Shown here: in pieces, positions 19,316 through 27,779 of the stretch | Position numbering within the stretch: position 1 is the first letter of the stretch | Layout of the letters: every line of letters starts with the position of its first letter | From: Bythopirellula sp. | Lineage (GTDB): Bacteria; Planctomycetota; Planctomycetia; Pirellulales; Lacipirellulaceae | DNA: 63,872 bases | Direction of reading: 5' to 3' | Assembly: GCA_028285205.1 (NCBI GenBank) | Contig: JANQQA010000262.1 | Location: 1 to 63,872 of the forward strand | The notes under the pieces: generated by a model | Seen by the model: the letters and a program-made list of their open reading frames with translations, nothing else | The model's database searches: none | Told to the model about the DNA's origin: nothing | Made by a program: the position numbers and the translations under genes

Positions 19316-20397
19316 ACATCAGAACTTTGACCAATTCGACGGCTGACAGGCAGAGCGTAAAGCTGCTCTCGCTCGCAGTTTTTGTGGTCGTCGCAAACGT
19401 GCCAGCCCACGCACAAGTTGCTTTCCAAGCGAGTTGGGAGCCGCGCACCTACGAGCAAGTACGTGAAGAAGTAATGGGATGGGTAGACGACGCGCCGCTG
19501 ACCGAAGAAATTCGACTCCAAGCACGTTCGCTCTGGCCGGCCGCAAACCTACGAGCTGGCGATGGCTCTTCGCTACTGGAGCGTGTGGCTGAGACATTCG
19601 CCCTGGCGAATCCCGCAGCTAGGGAGCTATTCGAAGCTTGTAACACTGAGTTCGCGGGACCGATCCCACCTGATGCAGATTGGCTGGCGGACGAGTCACT
19701 CCCCAAAGTGCTGCGATACAATCTCCGGCTGTACTACGCACGTTGGCTCACGCACCATCAGCTGTACGACGAAGTGCTCGAGGCGCTGGCGGAGATTGCC
19801 CCGTCGGAAGTGGTCGACCCAGCAGGTTTGCTCTTCTATCGCATGATTGCTCATCATCAACTCGTCGAACCCGATGAGAGTCGACTCGCGCTAGAGAAAC
19901 TTATGGAACAGGAAGATCGGCTGCCGCGCCGCTATCTGCAAGTCGCCCAGTTGCTAAGGCGCGACTTGGCAGGGTTGAAGGATGAATCACTCGACCACGT
20001 AGCTCGCCGCATGAACGATGTCCGGCGGCGGCTCGACATCGGTCGCGCCGGCAAGCAAGTCCAGGTCGACGAAAAGGGCGTCGTGGACTCGCTTGATCGC
20101 ATGATCAAAAAATTGGAGCAACAACAACAGCAGCAACAACAGATTTCTCAGCCTGGCGGGAGTAACCGCAGTTCTAAGCCGATGCCAGACAGCCAACTCC
20201 CTAGTGGCGGTAAGCCCCCGATGAAGGTCGACCAGCGAGACATCGGCAATCAATCGGGCTGGGGGGATTTGCCCGCCAAGGAGCGCGAACAGGCACTGCA
20301 GCAAATTGGACGTGAGTATCCCGCACATTATCGCGAGCTGATCGAGCAGTATTTCCGTGAACTCGCTGACGAAACCAACAGTGATCCTACCAAATGA
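19312..20397 (+). CDS. secreted helical protein with poly-Q tract, unknown function
   Basis: 361 residues, starting inside the previous stop (ATGA). The N-terminal signal segment (KLLSLAVFVVVANVPAHAQ) has a likely signal peptidase site after AHA. The rest is helical and charged, with a run of eight glutamines near residue 270 (codons mixed CAA/CAG, about 20119-20142) followed by a Ser/Pro/Gly linker and a last helix (EQALQQIGREYPAHYRELIE). I do not recognise a named domain. The last motif, 'EYP.HYRELIEQYFR.L', is common at the end of planctomycete proteins in this operon type. It overlaps the next gene by four bases. Confidence 0.72.
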   Translation: MNIRTLTNSTADRQSVKLLSLAVFVVVANVPAHAQVAFQASWEPRTYEQVREEVMGWVDDAPLTEEIRLQARSLWPAANLRAGDGSSLLERVAETFALANPAARELFEACNTEFAGPIPPDADWLADESLPKVLRYNLRLYYARWLTHHQLYDEVLEALAEIAPSEVVDPAGLLFYRMIAHHQLVEPDESRLALEKLMEQEDRLPRRYLQVAQLLRRDLAGLKDESLDHVARRMNDVRRRLDIGRAGKQVQVDEKGVVDSLDRMIKKLEQQQQQQQQISQPGGSNRSSKPMPDSQLPSGGKPPMKVDQRDIGNQSGWGDLPAKEREQALQQIGREYPAHYRELIEQYFRELADETNSDPTK

Positions 20398-21647
20398 ACT
20401 TCGCTCCACGACAAATTCGATTACTGCTGATCTGGTGCGCACTTGCCGTCGTGCAGGTGATTCAGGTGCGTGGGGACGATGGTTTCGTGGTGAAGCTGAT
20501 TGACGGCTCCCAGCGGCGCGGCGACCTGGTCGGCTGGGAGCAGTCTGGACTTAAGCTGAACGCCGGCGGTGAAATCGTCGAGCTGGAAACTGCCCAGTTG
20601 CTAAGAATTAGCCGCCCCGGCGATGCCCAGAACAGCGCGACTTCGCCGACGTTCCTCCAGTTGAGTGATGGCACACGCCTGGCTCACGAGGCGTACGAGG
20701 TTCGGGCAGGCCAGGCAACGATCGCGACAGCACTGGCGCCTGAGCCATTCTCAATCTCGACCGCTCTCATCGAGTGGGTCAGTCTCATGCCAAACGCGCC
20801 GGAGCTATCCGACGCGGAGTTGCAAGGCGACGCATTGGTCATCTACAACAAGAAGCGAGATTCTTTCGACCAGCTCGACGGAATACTGGGCGACATCTCT
20901 GCAGAGAAAGTCCAATTCGAGTGGGACGGCGAGACACTCCCGGTGAACAGGAACAAGGTCGGCGCGGTTGGGTACTTTCACGCGAAAAGGGAGTCGGTGA
21001 CCGACCCCGTTTGTTGGCTAAAGCTGGCCGACGGAACTCGGCTTCCGATCGCGAAATTGCTCCGGACCGGTTCAACAATACAAGCCACGACGATCAGCGA
21101 CGTCGATTTCTCGATTCCCTTGGACATGGTGCGAGTAGCCGATTACTCACACGACAAGCTGATTTACCTCAGCGATCTCAAGCCGACGTACCAGCAATGG
21201 TCGCCTCGAATCGACCTGCCCTCCTCAGCGCAGTTGATTAAGCAGCATGGAATGCCACGGCGTGACCAGTCGTTTACGGGGTCAACGTTAGCCCTCGTGT
21301 GGCCGCACCCGAAGACAGGCATCCTCGGTGGTGAGCGGAAGAACTTTGAAAAAGGACTGGCACTGCGCAGCCGTACTGTCATGCGATATCGGGTCCCGAA
21401 AGGCATGACGCGTTTCATCGCGATTGCTGGCATCGACCCCGAAACGTCTGCCGAAGGACACATCACGCTTGAACTGTTTGCAGACAAACGCTTGCTCTGG
21501 GAGGGGGAGATCATAGGTGGTGCGGAGCCAACGGAAATCAACGTCGAACTGGGTACCGCGCGCGAGCTACGAATTGTTGTCGATTTCGGGGAAAATCTTG
21601 ATTACGGCGATCGACTTCATCTGGTGGAGGCACGCATAAGCAAATGA
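20394..21647 (+). CDS. secreted protein with C-terminal NPCBM-like domain
   Basis: 417 residues with a signal peptide (LLLIWCALAVVQVIQVRG). The N-terminal part carries small beta modules (VKLIDGSQRRGDLVGWEQSG; VWLKLADGTRLP-type repeats at about 40, 85 and 200) resembling short SH3/Sm-like beta-barrels seen in planctomycete envelope proteins. Residues from about 290 look like an NPCBM fold (novel putative carbohydrate-binding module): FEKGLALRSRTVMRYRVP, then FIAIAGIDPE and LELFADKRLLWEGEI. NPCBM domains bind glycans. It overlaps both neighbours by four bases. Proposed role: surface or glycan contact for the operon's complex. Confidence 0.75.
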   Translation: MNFAPRQIRLLLIWCALAVVQVIQVRGDDGFVVKLIDGSQRRGDLVGWEQSGLKLNAGGEIVELETAQLLRISRPGDAQNSATSPTFLQLSDGTRLAHEAYEVRAGQATIATALAPEPFSISTALIEWVSLMPNAPELSDAELQGDALVIYNKKRDSFDQLDGILGDISAEKVQFEWDGETLPVNRNKVGAVGYFHAKRESVTDPVCWLKLADGTRLPIAKLLRTGSTIQATTISDVDFSIPLDMVRVADYSHDKLIYLSDLKPTYQQWSPRIDLPSSAQLIKQHGMPRRDQSFTGSTLALVWPHPKTGILGGERKNFEKGLALRSRTVMRYRVPKGMTRFIAIAGIDPETSAEGHITLELFADKRLLWEGEIIGGAEPTEINVELGTARELRIVVDFGENLDYGDRLHLVEARISK

Positions 21648-23401
21648 AGTATTCGATACTCTGCTGCGCTATAACGTTCGTCGCTCTACTGATGCCGGCT
21701 CATCTTACGGCCAAACCTGCCGCTGAGGTGCTGGAGGCGGAGCGGCAGCGAGTCGAAGTGATGCGTCGTGCGGCTGCCACAACGGTGGCAGTTTTTGACA
21801 GCAGCGGCGAAGGGGGTGGTTCTGGCGTCGTCATTTCTCCCGATGGTTTTGCGCTGACCAACTTTCACGTGACTGCGCCGTGCGGACCCGCCATGAAATG
21901 CGGTATGGCAGACGGCAAAGTGTACGACGCGGTCATCGTCGGCATCGATCCGGTTGGGGACGTGGCGCTGATTCAATTGCTAGGGCGCGATGATTTTCCG
22001 CATGCGCCGATGGGCGACAGCGACTCAGTCCAGGTCGGCGATTGGGTGTTCACCTCTGGCAATCCTTTTCTGCTCGCCAACGATTTTCAACCATCGATTG
22101 CTTACGGAATGGTATCCGGCACGAATCGCTATCAGTATCCATCTGGCACATTGCTGGAGTATGCCGATTGCATTCAGACCGATGCGGCGATTAATCCAGG
22201 CAACTCGGGAGGACCGCTGTTTGATGCCAATGGAAGACTGATCGGTATCAACGGTCGTGGTTCGTTCGAAAAAAGAGGTCGCGTGAACGTGGGAGTTGGG
22301 TATGCAATTTCCATCAACCAAATCAAATACTTTCTCGGGTACCTCAAGAGCGGGCGAATCGTCGACCACGCCACGCTCGGGGCGACCGTCTCGACCACTG
22401 CTGACGGTCAAGTCAAAGTCGACGAAATCCTTGAAACTAGTGACGCCTACCGCCGAGGACTTCGCTACGGCGACGAGATCCTTCAGTTTGCTGGGCGAGA
22501 TATCACTACCGCCAATCGTCTTAAGAACGCGTTGGGCATCTTTCCTCGCGGCTGGTCCGTGCCACTCACGTATCGCCGCGCTGGGGAGACGATTGAAACG
22601 ACTGTGCGATTAATGGGCGTACACGATCCGACACAGTTGTTTGATTTGGTGCAGCAGCAGAACTTCAAGCCACCCGAGCGGAAGCCGGAGCGTAAGGAAC
22701 CGGTACCCGAAAAGCAGATGCCCAATCCGATCGAACAACTAAAGGACCTGATTAAGAAAAAACCTCGCCTACCCAAGGCCGTGGCTGATCGCCACGAAGC
22801 CCGACGGGGTTATGCCAACTATTGGTACAACGAACGGCAGCAGCAGAGCCTATGGAACAACTACACCGGTAGCGAAGTGCTGGCGAAGGAATCTGGCCGT
22901 TGGAAAGTGACCGGCGCTGCCGCTGAGATTGAAATCGACTCAGCAAGTGCAACGATCAAACAAGCCAACGCCGTTTCTGGCGCGACGTTCGATGGTGATC
23001 TGTCATCGCAGCTTAGTCCACCAGGGTCTGGTGGATTGCTGCTTACCTTGCATCTATGGCAACGGTTCGTCGAGAAGGGTGTGAAAAAGTACGGAGAGGT
23101 CTACTACCTCGGTCGACTACCTGCCCGGGAAGACGGCGCTCTGGTCGACTGCCTTGTTGGCATCTACGCGGGCATGGAAACCTGCTTTCAGTTTGACACC
23201 CAGTCAGGCGAACTGGTAAGCATCGTCATGCTACCGCGCGACGGACTCGATCCCTGTGAGCTATACCTATCAAACTACGGCGACCTCGGTGGTCGGGAAC
23301 TCCCCCGTACCTGGAGGGTCTTTCATGGCCAACAGTTATTCATGCAATTGGAGTTGGAAAGCTGGGGATTTTTGAACGTTTCGACAGGAGAGCAAAACTG
23401 A
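21644..23401 (+). CDS. trypsin-like serine protease with PDZ domain (HtrA-like)
   Basis: 585 residues with signal peptide (CAITFVALLMPAHLTAKP). The chymotrypsin-fold protease has a complete triad: His75 in TNFHV, Asp106 in DPVGDVALI, Ser188 in GNSGGPLF. A PDZ domain lies at about 240-330 (TSDAYRRGLRYGDEILQF). A basic linker (KPPERKPERKEPVPEKQMP) leads to a unique C-terminal domain of about 200 residues (from WNNYTGSEVLAKESG) that classical DegP/DegS lack. Likely a periplasmic quality-control or regulated protease. It is the only one of three consecutive relatives with an intact triad. The stop overlaps the next start (TGATG). Confidence 0.9.
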   Translation: MKYSILCCAITFVALLMPAHLTAKPAAEVLEAERQRVEVMRRAAATTVAVFDSSGEGGGSGVVISPDGFALTNFHVTAPCGPAMKCGMADGKVYDAVIVGIDPVGDVALIQLLGRDDFPHAPMGDSDSVQVGDWVFTSGNPFLLANDFQPSIAYGMVSGTNRYQYPSGTLLEYADCIQTDAAINPGNSGGPLFDANGRLIGINGRGSFEKRGRVNVGVGYAISINQIKYFLGYLKSGRIVDHATLGATVSTTADGQVKVDEILETSDAYRRGLRYGDEILQFAGRDITTANRLKNALGIFPRGWSVPLTYRRAGETIETTVRLMGVHDPTQLFDLVQQQNFKPPERKPERKEPVPEKQMPNPIEQLKDLIKKKPRLPKAVADRHEARRGYANYWYNERQQQSLWNNYTGSEVLAKESGRWKVTGAAAEIEIDSASATIKQANAVSGATFDGDLSSQLSPPGSGGLLLTLHLWQRFVEKGVKKYGEVYYLGRLPAREDGALVDCLVGIYAGMETCFQFDTQSGELVSIVMLPRDGLDPCELYLSNYGDLGGRELPRTWRVFHGQQLFMQLELESWGFLNVSTGEQN

Positions 23402-24480
23402 TGTCGAGGCGTGTTCTGATGCTGCTGGCCGTCATGGTGTGCGCGTTGCAATTTGGCACAGCTCTCAACGCCCAGAATCTGCAACTCACCATTCGCGACG
23501 TCCAGACTAAGGTCGTGAAGATCTACGGTGCAGGGGGCTTGAGGCAGATGGAAGCCTACCAGTCCGGATTATTGATTTCCCCTGAGGGGCATGTGTTGAC
23601 GGCACTGAGCTACGTCCTCGACACCGATGACCTGGCAGTGATTCTGCACGATGGTCGAAAATGGACCGCTGAGTATCTTGCCAGCGACCCGATTACCGAT
23701 CTCGCGTTACTAAAACTGCCCGACGAAGCTGAACAGTTGCCGCACTTTGACCTGCAGCTCGAAACCGCCGCACGGGCGCGCCCTGGGCAAAGGATTCTGG
23801 CGCTTAGTAATCTGTACGGCATCGCCACCGGAGACGAACCGGTCAGTGTGCTACAAGGCGTTGTCACTGCAATTGCTCCGCTCAAGGCCCGACGCGGAGC
23901 GTTTCAGTCCAACTATCGCGATGAGGTGTACGTGCTTGATGCGTACGCGAACAACCCTGGCGCTGCCGGAGGCGCGCTGGTCGACTGGCAGGGTAATTTG
24001 CTTGGTATCCTCGGCAAGGAATTGCGGAGCGAAGTGACCGGTACTTGGCTCAACTACGCATTGCCTGTTTATGCGATCGCGTCGACAGTCGACGAAATGC
24101 TCGCCGGAGGCGTGAACTCCGCGCCCACCGCATTGCCACCCGAAGTGCCCACACACACGACCGAGTCACTCGGCCTTTCGCTGATTCCTAACGTAATAGC
24201 ACGCACCCCACCCTACGTTGATTCCCTGCGGCGTGGTTCTGCCGCAGAACTGGCGGGATTACGACCGGACGATCTGGTCGTATTCGTGAACGGGGAGCCG
24301 ATCGACTCACACATGGCCCTCGTCCAGCAGCTCGATCGCATCGAGAACGTCGATCCTGTGACGATGTCAGTGTTGCGCAACGGAGAGCTACGGGAATTCA
24401 CTCTGACACCAGCCTCCGCAGATGATTCGTCAGCGCAAGTCAGCAAACCCGATACGGCAGATTCAACACCGGAAGAATGA
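23401..24480 (+). CDS. trypsin-like PDZ pseudoprotease
   Basis: 359 residues with a signal peptide (MLLAVMVCALQFGTALNAQ). It follows the HtrA pattern (SGLLISPEGHVLTA; SDPITDLALLKL; NNPGAAGGALVDWQGN) and carries a PDZ domain at about 250-330 (RRGSAAELAGLRPDDLVVF). By hand alignment with the preceding gene, the catalytic His is Ser70 and the nucleophile Ser is Ala189, while Asp100 is kept. It should therefore fold but not cut. It is coupled by overlap to genes on both sides, and may act as a regulatory or substrate-recruiting partner of the active protease. The frame is intact and long, so this is not a decaying gene. Confidence 0.82.
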   Translation: MSRRVLMLLAVMVCALQFGTALNAQNLQLTIRDVQTKVVKIYGAGGLRQMEAYQSGLLISPEGHVLTALSYVLDTDDLAVILHDGRKWTAEYLASDPITDLALLKLPDEAEQLPHFDLQLETAARARPGQRILALSNLYGIATGDEPVSVLQGVVTAIAPLKARRGAFQSNYRDEVYVLDAYANNPGAAGGALVDWQGNLLGILGKELRSEVTGTWLNYALPVYAIASTVDEMLAGGVNSAPTALPPEVPTHTTESLGLSLIPNVIARTPPYVDSLRRGSAAELAGLRPDDLVVFVNGEPIDSHMALVQQLDRIENVDPVTMSVLRNGELREFTLTPASADDSSAQVSKPDTADSTPEE

Positions 24481-26468
24481 CATCGATGCGAATCGCACTG
24501 ACCACGATCGCTCTCACTGTTGGCATCGCGTGCAGTCTCAAGACTGCTGGTGCCCAGCTTGCGGAACTCGAGCAGCAGGCCTTCGACGATGCGGTCTCGA
24601 CGGTCTCGGATTCAGTCGTACAAATTCGCACAGTCGGCGGACTTGATCGCGTCGGCAAGACCTTGATCTCACAAGGGCCAACCACTGGACTGATTGTTTC
24701 TGCAGACGGGTATATCGTCTCGAGTGCGTTTAACTTCGCGGCCCAGCCCAGCTCGATCCTTGTGCGTTTGGCCGATGGCCAACAGTTCGCCGCTGAGTTG
24801 ATCGGCCGCGACAAGAACCGCATGCTCGTCTTGCTGAAGATAAATGCTGGTCGACCGCTGCCGGTGCCAGTTGCCGTCGTCAGCGACGAGATTGTTGTTG
24901 GCCAGTGGGCGATTGCGTTGGGGCGTACCTTCCAATCGCAACAAGTCGACATCTCAATCGGTATCGTCAGCGCGACGAATCGTATGTATGGCCGCGTGAT
25001 TCAGACCGATGCAAATATCTCCGTGGCCAATTACGGCGGTCCGTTGGTCGACATATCGGGGCGAGTACTGGGTGTGCTGGTGCCGATGTCGCCGCAGGCG
25101 GCCAGCGATGAGAACGCGGAACTCGCCGGCGCCGAGTTTTACGATTCGGGAATCGGCTTTGCGGTGCCGCTTGAGCACGTGCTTAAGGTGCTTGATCGTT
25201 GGAAGGCCGAAACGGACTTGCTACCTGGTAAGCTCGGAATCGGTATGGCCAAGGGCGACGCTCACGTGACGGAACCCAAAATCACTTCGATCTGGCCCGG
25301 CTCTCCAGCTGCTACAGCGAAGTGGCAAGCGAAGGACGTGATTACCTCAATCAATGGCACACAAGTGTCGACGCAAGCACAGTTGAGATTCGAGATTATG
25401 CCGCTCTACGCGGGAGACTCGATTCGCGTTACCCTCGCCCGAGCGGGAGAAGAGATCCAGACCGAAGTGAAGCTGACCGGCACGCTGCCGCCTTTTCGTC
25501 ATGCATTCTTAGGCATCCTCCCAGGCACTAGTGATACTACAGAAGGAGAAAGCCCCGAGGGGGTGTCCGTTCGGCTTGTGTGGCCGGAGGGTCCTGCCGC
25601 CCTGGCAGGTCTCCAGGCGAACGATCGCATTACGAAGCTCGACGAAATACCGATCAAGATCCCGTCCAACTTGCAGGTCGCCATGGATGCGTGTCATCCC
25701 GACCAAGAGGTCAGCCTAGTTGTTATTCGCGACGACAAAGAACTGAATCTCACGGCTACCCTCGCGGCGATGCCGGAAGAGATCTTGTCATCGACCGACG
25801 TCGCATCGCTAAGCGGAAAGAGCGAAGAGGCGGCCGAGGAAACTGCGTCGCTGAAGCCGCTCAATGTGCCTGAGTTTTCGCAGGAAGCCGTTTACTGGTC
25901 GCCCACGCTGGAGGGCGGACAGCAACCTGCGATGCTGCTTTGCTTGAGCGACGGCAAAACAGACCAAAACCAACAGCTCCTAGATGATTGGCAAGCGGCT
26001 TGTCAACGTCTCGGCCTCGTGCTCTTGATTGCACCGCCGAAGCAGGACTCTTCATGGGAGTCTGACGATTTATCCTATCTGCAACAACTTGTCCGCCTGG
26101 CTGGGCAGCGATTGAACGTTGACCGTTCGCGAACCGTAATCATCGGTCAAGGCAAAGCGGGTCAGCTGGCGTACGCATTATCGATGGCGAGCCGCGGTAG
26201 CTCTGCGGGCGTAATTAGCATCGACGCCCCCCTGCCCCGCACTCTCTCACCGCCCCAGACCTCGCCGAGTAACCGACTTGCGGTGCTAGCCATCGAGTCC
26301 GACGGATCGAATTTTGCACCGCTGATTCGACGCGACGTTGAGAAGCTGCGCAATCAGGGCTATCCCACCACCTGGCTGCAGAAGCCCATGCAGGACGACC
26401 GGAACTCACTTGATTCCGCAACGCGGTCTTCGATTGAGCGCTGGCTTATTGGTTTGGACCGTCTGTGA
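24477..26468 (+). CDS. trypsin-like pseudoprotease with two PDZ domains and hydrolase-like C-terminus
   Basis: 663 residues; signal peptide LTTIALTVGIACSLKTAGAQ. The protease-like domain has lost all three catalytic residues by hand alignment: His position is Phe85, Asp position is Met116, Ser position is Tyr186 in VANYGGPLVD. Two PDZ domains follow (ITSIWPGSPAATAKWQAKD; VRLVWPEGPAALAGLQAND). From about residue 450 an alpha/beta-hydrolase-like region appears (PAMLLCLSDGKTDQNQQLL; RTVIIGQGKAGQLAYALSM) whose elbow GQGKAG lacks the nucleophile Ser. A multi-domain protein without visible activity, so binding or scaffolding is likely. Its end overlaps the convergent esterase by 23 bases. Last gene of the run. 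Confidence 0.82.
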   Translation: MTSMRIALTTIALTVGIACSLKTAGAQLAELEQQAFDDAVSTVSDSVVQIRTVGGLDRVGKTLISQGPTTGLIVSADGYIVSSAFNFAAQPSSILVRLADGQQFAAELIGRDKNRMLVLLKINAGRPLPVPVAVVSDEIVVGQWAIALGRTFQSQQVDISIGIVSATNRMYGRVIQTDANISVANYGGPLVDISGRVLGVLVPMSPQAASDENAELAGAEFYDSGIGFAVPLEHVLKVLDRWKAETDLLPGKLGIGMAKGDAHVTEPKITSIWPGSPAATAKWQAKDVITSINGTQVSTQAQLRFEIMPLYAGDSIRVTLARAGEEIQTEVKLTGTLPPFRHAFLGILPGTSDTTEGESPEGVSVRLVWPEGPAALAGLQANDRITKLDEIPIKIPSNLQVAMDACHPDQEVSLVVIRDDKELNLTATLAAMPEEILSSTDVASLSGKSEEAAEETASLKPLNVPEFSQEAVYWSPTLEGGQQPAMLLCLSDGKTDQNQQLLDDWQAACQRLGLVLLIAPPKQDSSWESDDLSYLQQLVRLAGQRLNVDRSRTVIIGQGKAGQLAYALSMASRGSSAGVISIDAPLPRTLSPPQTSPSNRLAVLAIESDGSNFAPLIRRDVEKLRNQGYPTTWLQKPMQDDRNSLDSATRSSIERWLIGLDRL

Positions 26469-27672
26469 ACCGAATCGCCTCTCGGTCGGCTGTCGTGCTA
26501 AGCAGATTGGTGATTGCTGCTGGGAAGCGCTCCGCCCAGGCCGCCTCTTCGTGCCTCGCGTTCTCGTCCCTTACGTAGAACAAATCCCGACCCGCTTCAT
26601 AGCCCTTACCTCGGAGGGCTGCGAGCATTGCGTCCACCCCAGGCTGGAGTAGTTTTTCCAGGCCGACACCACCGTCGTCGATATAGAACGTGAGCGAGTG
26701 ATTCGGGCGAGCCGAGTCAGCGACGGTCGAGACGTAGTCGAATTTTAGCTTCTTTTCGTCATTCTCTAACTTGAACGCAGGCGACATACAGATTGCCTTG
26801 GAGAAAACGGCGCTATGTTCCCATGCGAGCATAAACGCGCATAGCCCGCCGGCCGAAGAACCACCGACGAGCGTGCCGTCGCGCGACGCATCTGTTCGAT
26901 AGGTCTGATCAATCATCGGTTTGACTGTGTTGACGATGAAGTTCCGGTAAGCACTTCCCTTTTCCCCTGGCAGATACTCCTTCGTGCGATCGGGGGTGTT
27001 GTAGATGCCGACCACGATGAGCGGCGCGATGGCCCGTTCGCCAATCAGTCGCGTGCAAATCTCATCGATCTGCCAGTCGACGCCAAAGGCGCTGGTCTTG
27101 GGATCGAACAGGTTCTGTCCGTCGTGCATGTAAAGCACGGGATAACGAAAAGTTGTGTTTTCGTAATCTGGCGGCAACCAGACGACAACATCGCGCGGGC
27201 GAAGGCCATCGTACTCGATCTGACGATGATAGTTGACCGCACCGGTGACCTGGCCAACAAATCTCGGTTGCGATCCGTTCGTCCACGAAGCAATTTGATC
27301 TTTGACCACCGATACACCATCGACGGTGTGAGAGAAGTTCGGCAGCGGCTTGCCGGTCGCATCGGCTCCTTCTCGTGCCCAGGAACCTAGTGTGTACTTG
27401 TACTCGATTGTGGTGCCACTATTAGCGTTCAGCTCGTAAATCCAGCGATGGTCGCCTGCGTACTCCATGCGTTTCTCATCTGGCTTCCAATTCCCCAGTC
27501 CCGAAGTTGAGCCGGCAACGTAGACCACCGAGTCCTCTGGTAACGATGGTGCGTGCAATTGCAACGTGATCGCCACTGGGGACGCTAGTGCGACTGAAAC
27601 CAGAAGCAGCCAACAGATGAAAGGTATAACCAGGCGAGCCTGACAAAGCGCTGACGGCATAGGCGAGAGCAC
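26446..27672 (-). CDS. secreted CBM-esterase (enterochelin-esterase/EsD-like)
   Basis: 408 residues. A signal peptide (LVIPFICWLLLVSVALAS) is followed by a starch-binding-like beta domain at about 33-120 (VVYVAGSTSGLGNWKP; HRWIYELNANSGTTIEYKYT). An esterase-D/IroE-type alpha/beta-hydrolase follows: PPDYENTTFRYPVLYMHDGQ, nucleophile Ser273 in GGSSAGG, and a likely catalytic His in the C-terminal NARHEEAAWAERFP. Members cleave esters such as siderophore or acyl/feruloyl groups; the substrate is not readable. The alternative start four codons downstream is equally possible. It ends tail-to-tail, 23 bases into the last operon gene. Confidence 0.82.
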   Translation of the reverse strand: MLSPMPSALCQARLVIPFICWLLLVSVALASPVAITLQLHAPSLPEDSVVYVAGSTSGLGNWKPDEKRMEYAGDHRWIYELNANSGTTIEYKYTLGSWAREGADATGKPLPNFSHTVDGVSVVKDQIASWTNGSQPRFVGQVTGAVNYHRQIEYDGLRPRDVVVWLPPDYENTTFRYPVLYMHDGQNLFDPKTSAFGVDWQIDEICTRLIGERAIAPLIVVGIYNTPDRTKEYLPGEKGSAYRNFIVNTVKPMIDQTYRTDASRDGTLVGGSSAGGLCAFMLAWEHSAVFSKAICMSPAFKLENDEKKLKFDYVSTVADSARPNHSLTFYIDDGGVGLEKLLQPGVDAMLAALRGKGYEAGRDLFYVRDENARHEEAAWAERFPAAITNLLSTTADREAIRFTDGPNQ

Positions 27673-27779
27673 CGATGTTTGGCTATAGGAGAGCCGTCAC
27701 TTAGAACACTGAGCACGCAACCAACTTAGGTGATCTCAGTTGCGCATTGCTAAACCAATACTCGTGAATGGCGGAGAGG

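Noticed and set aside
20119..20142. Glutamine codon run as a phase-variable microsatellite
   Set aside because: The codons alternate CAA and CAG, and changes by whole codons would not shift the frame, so on-off switching is unlikely.
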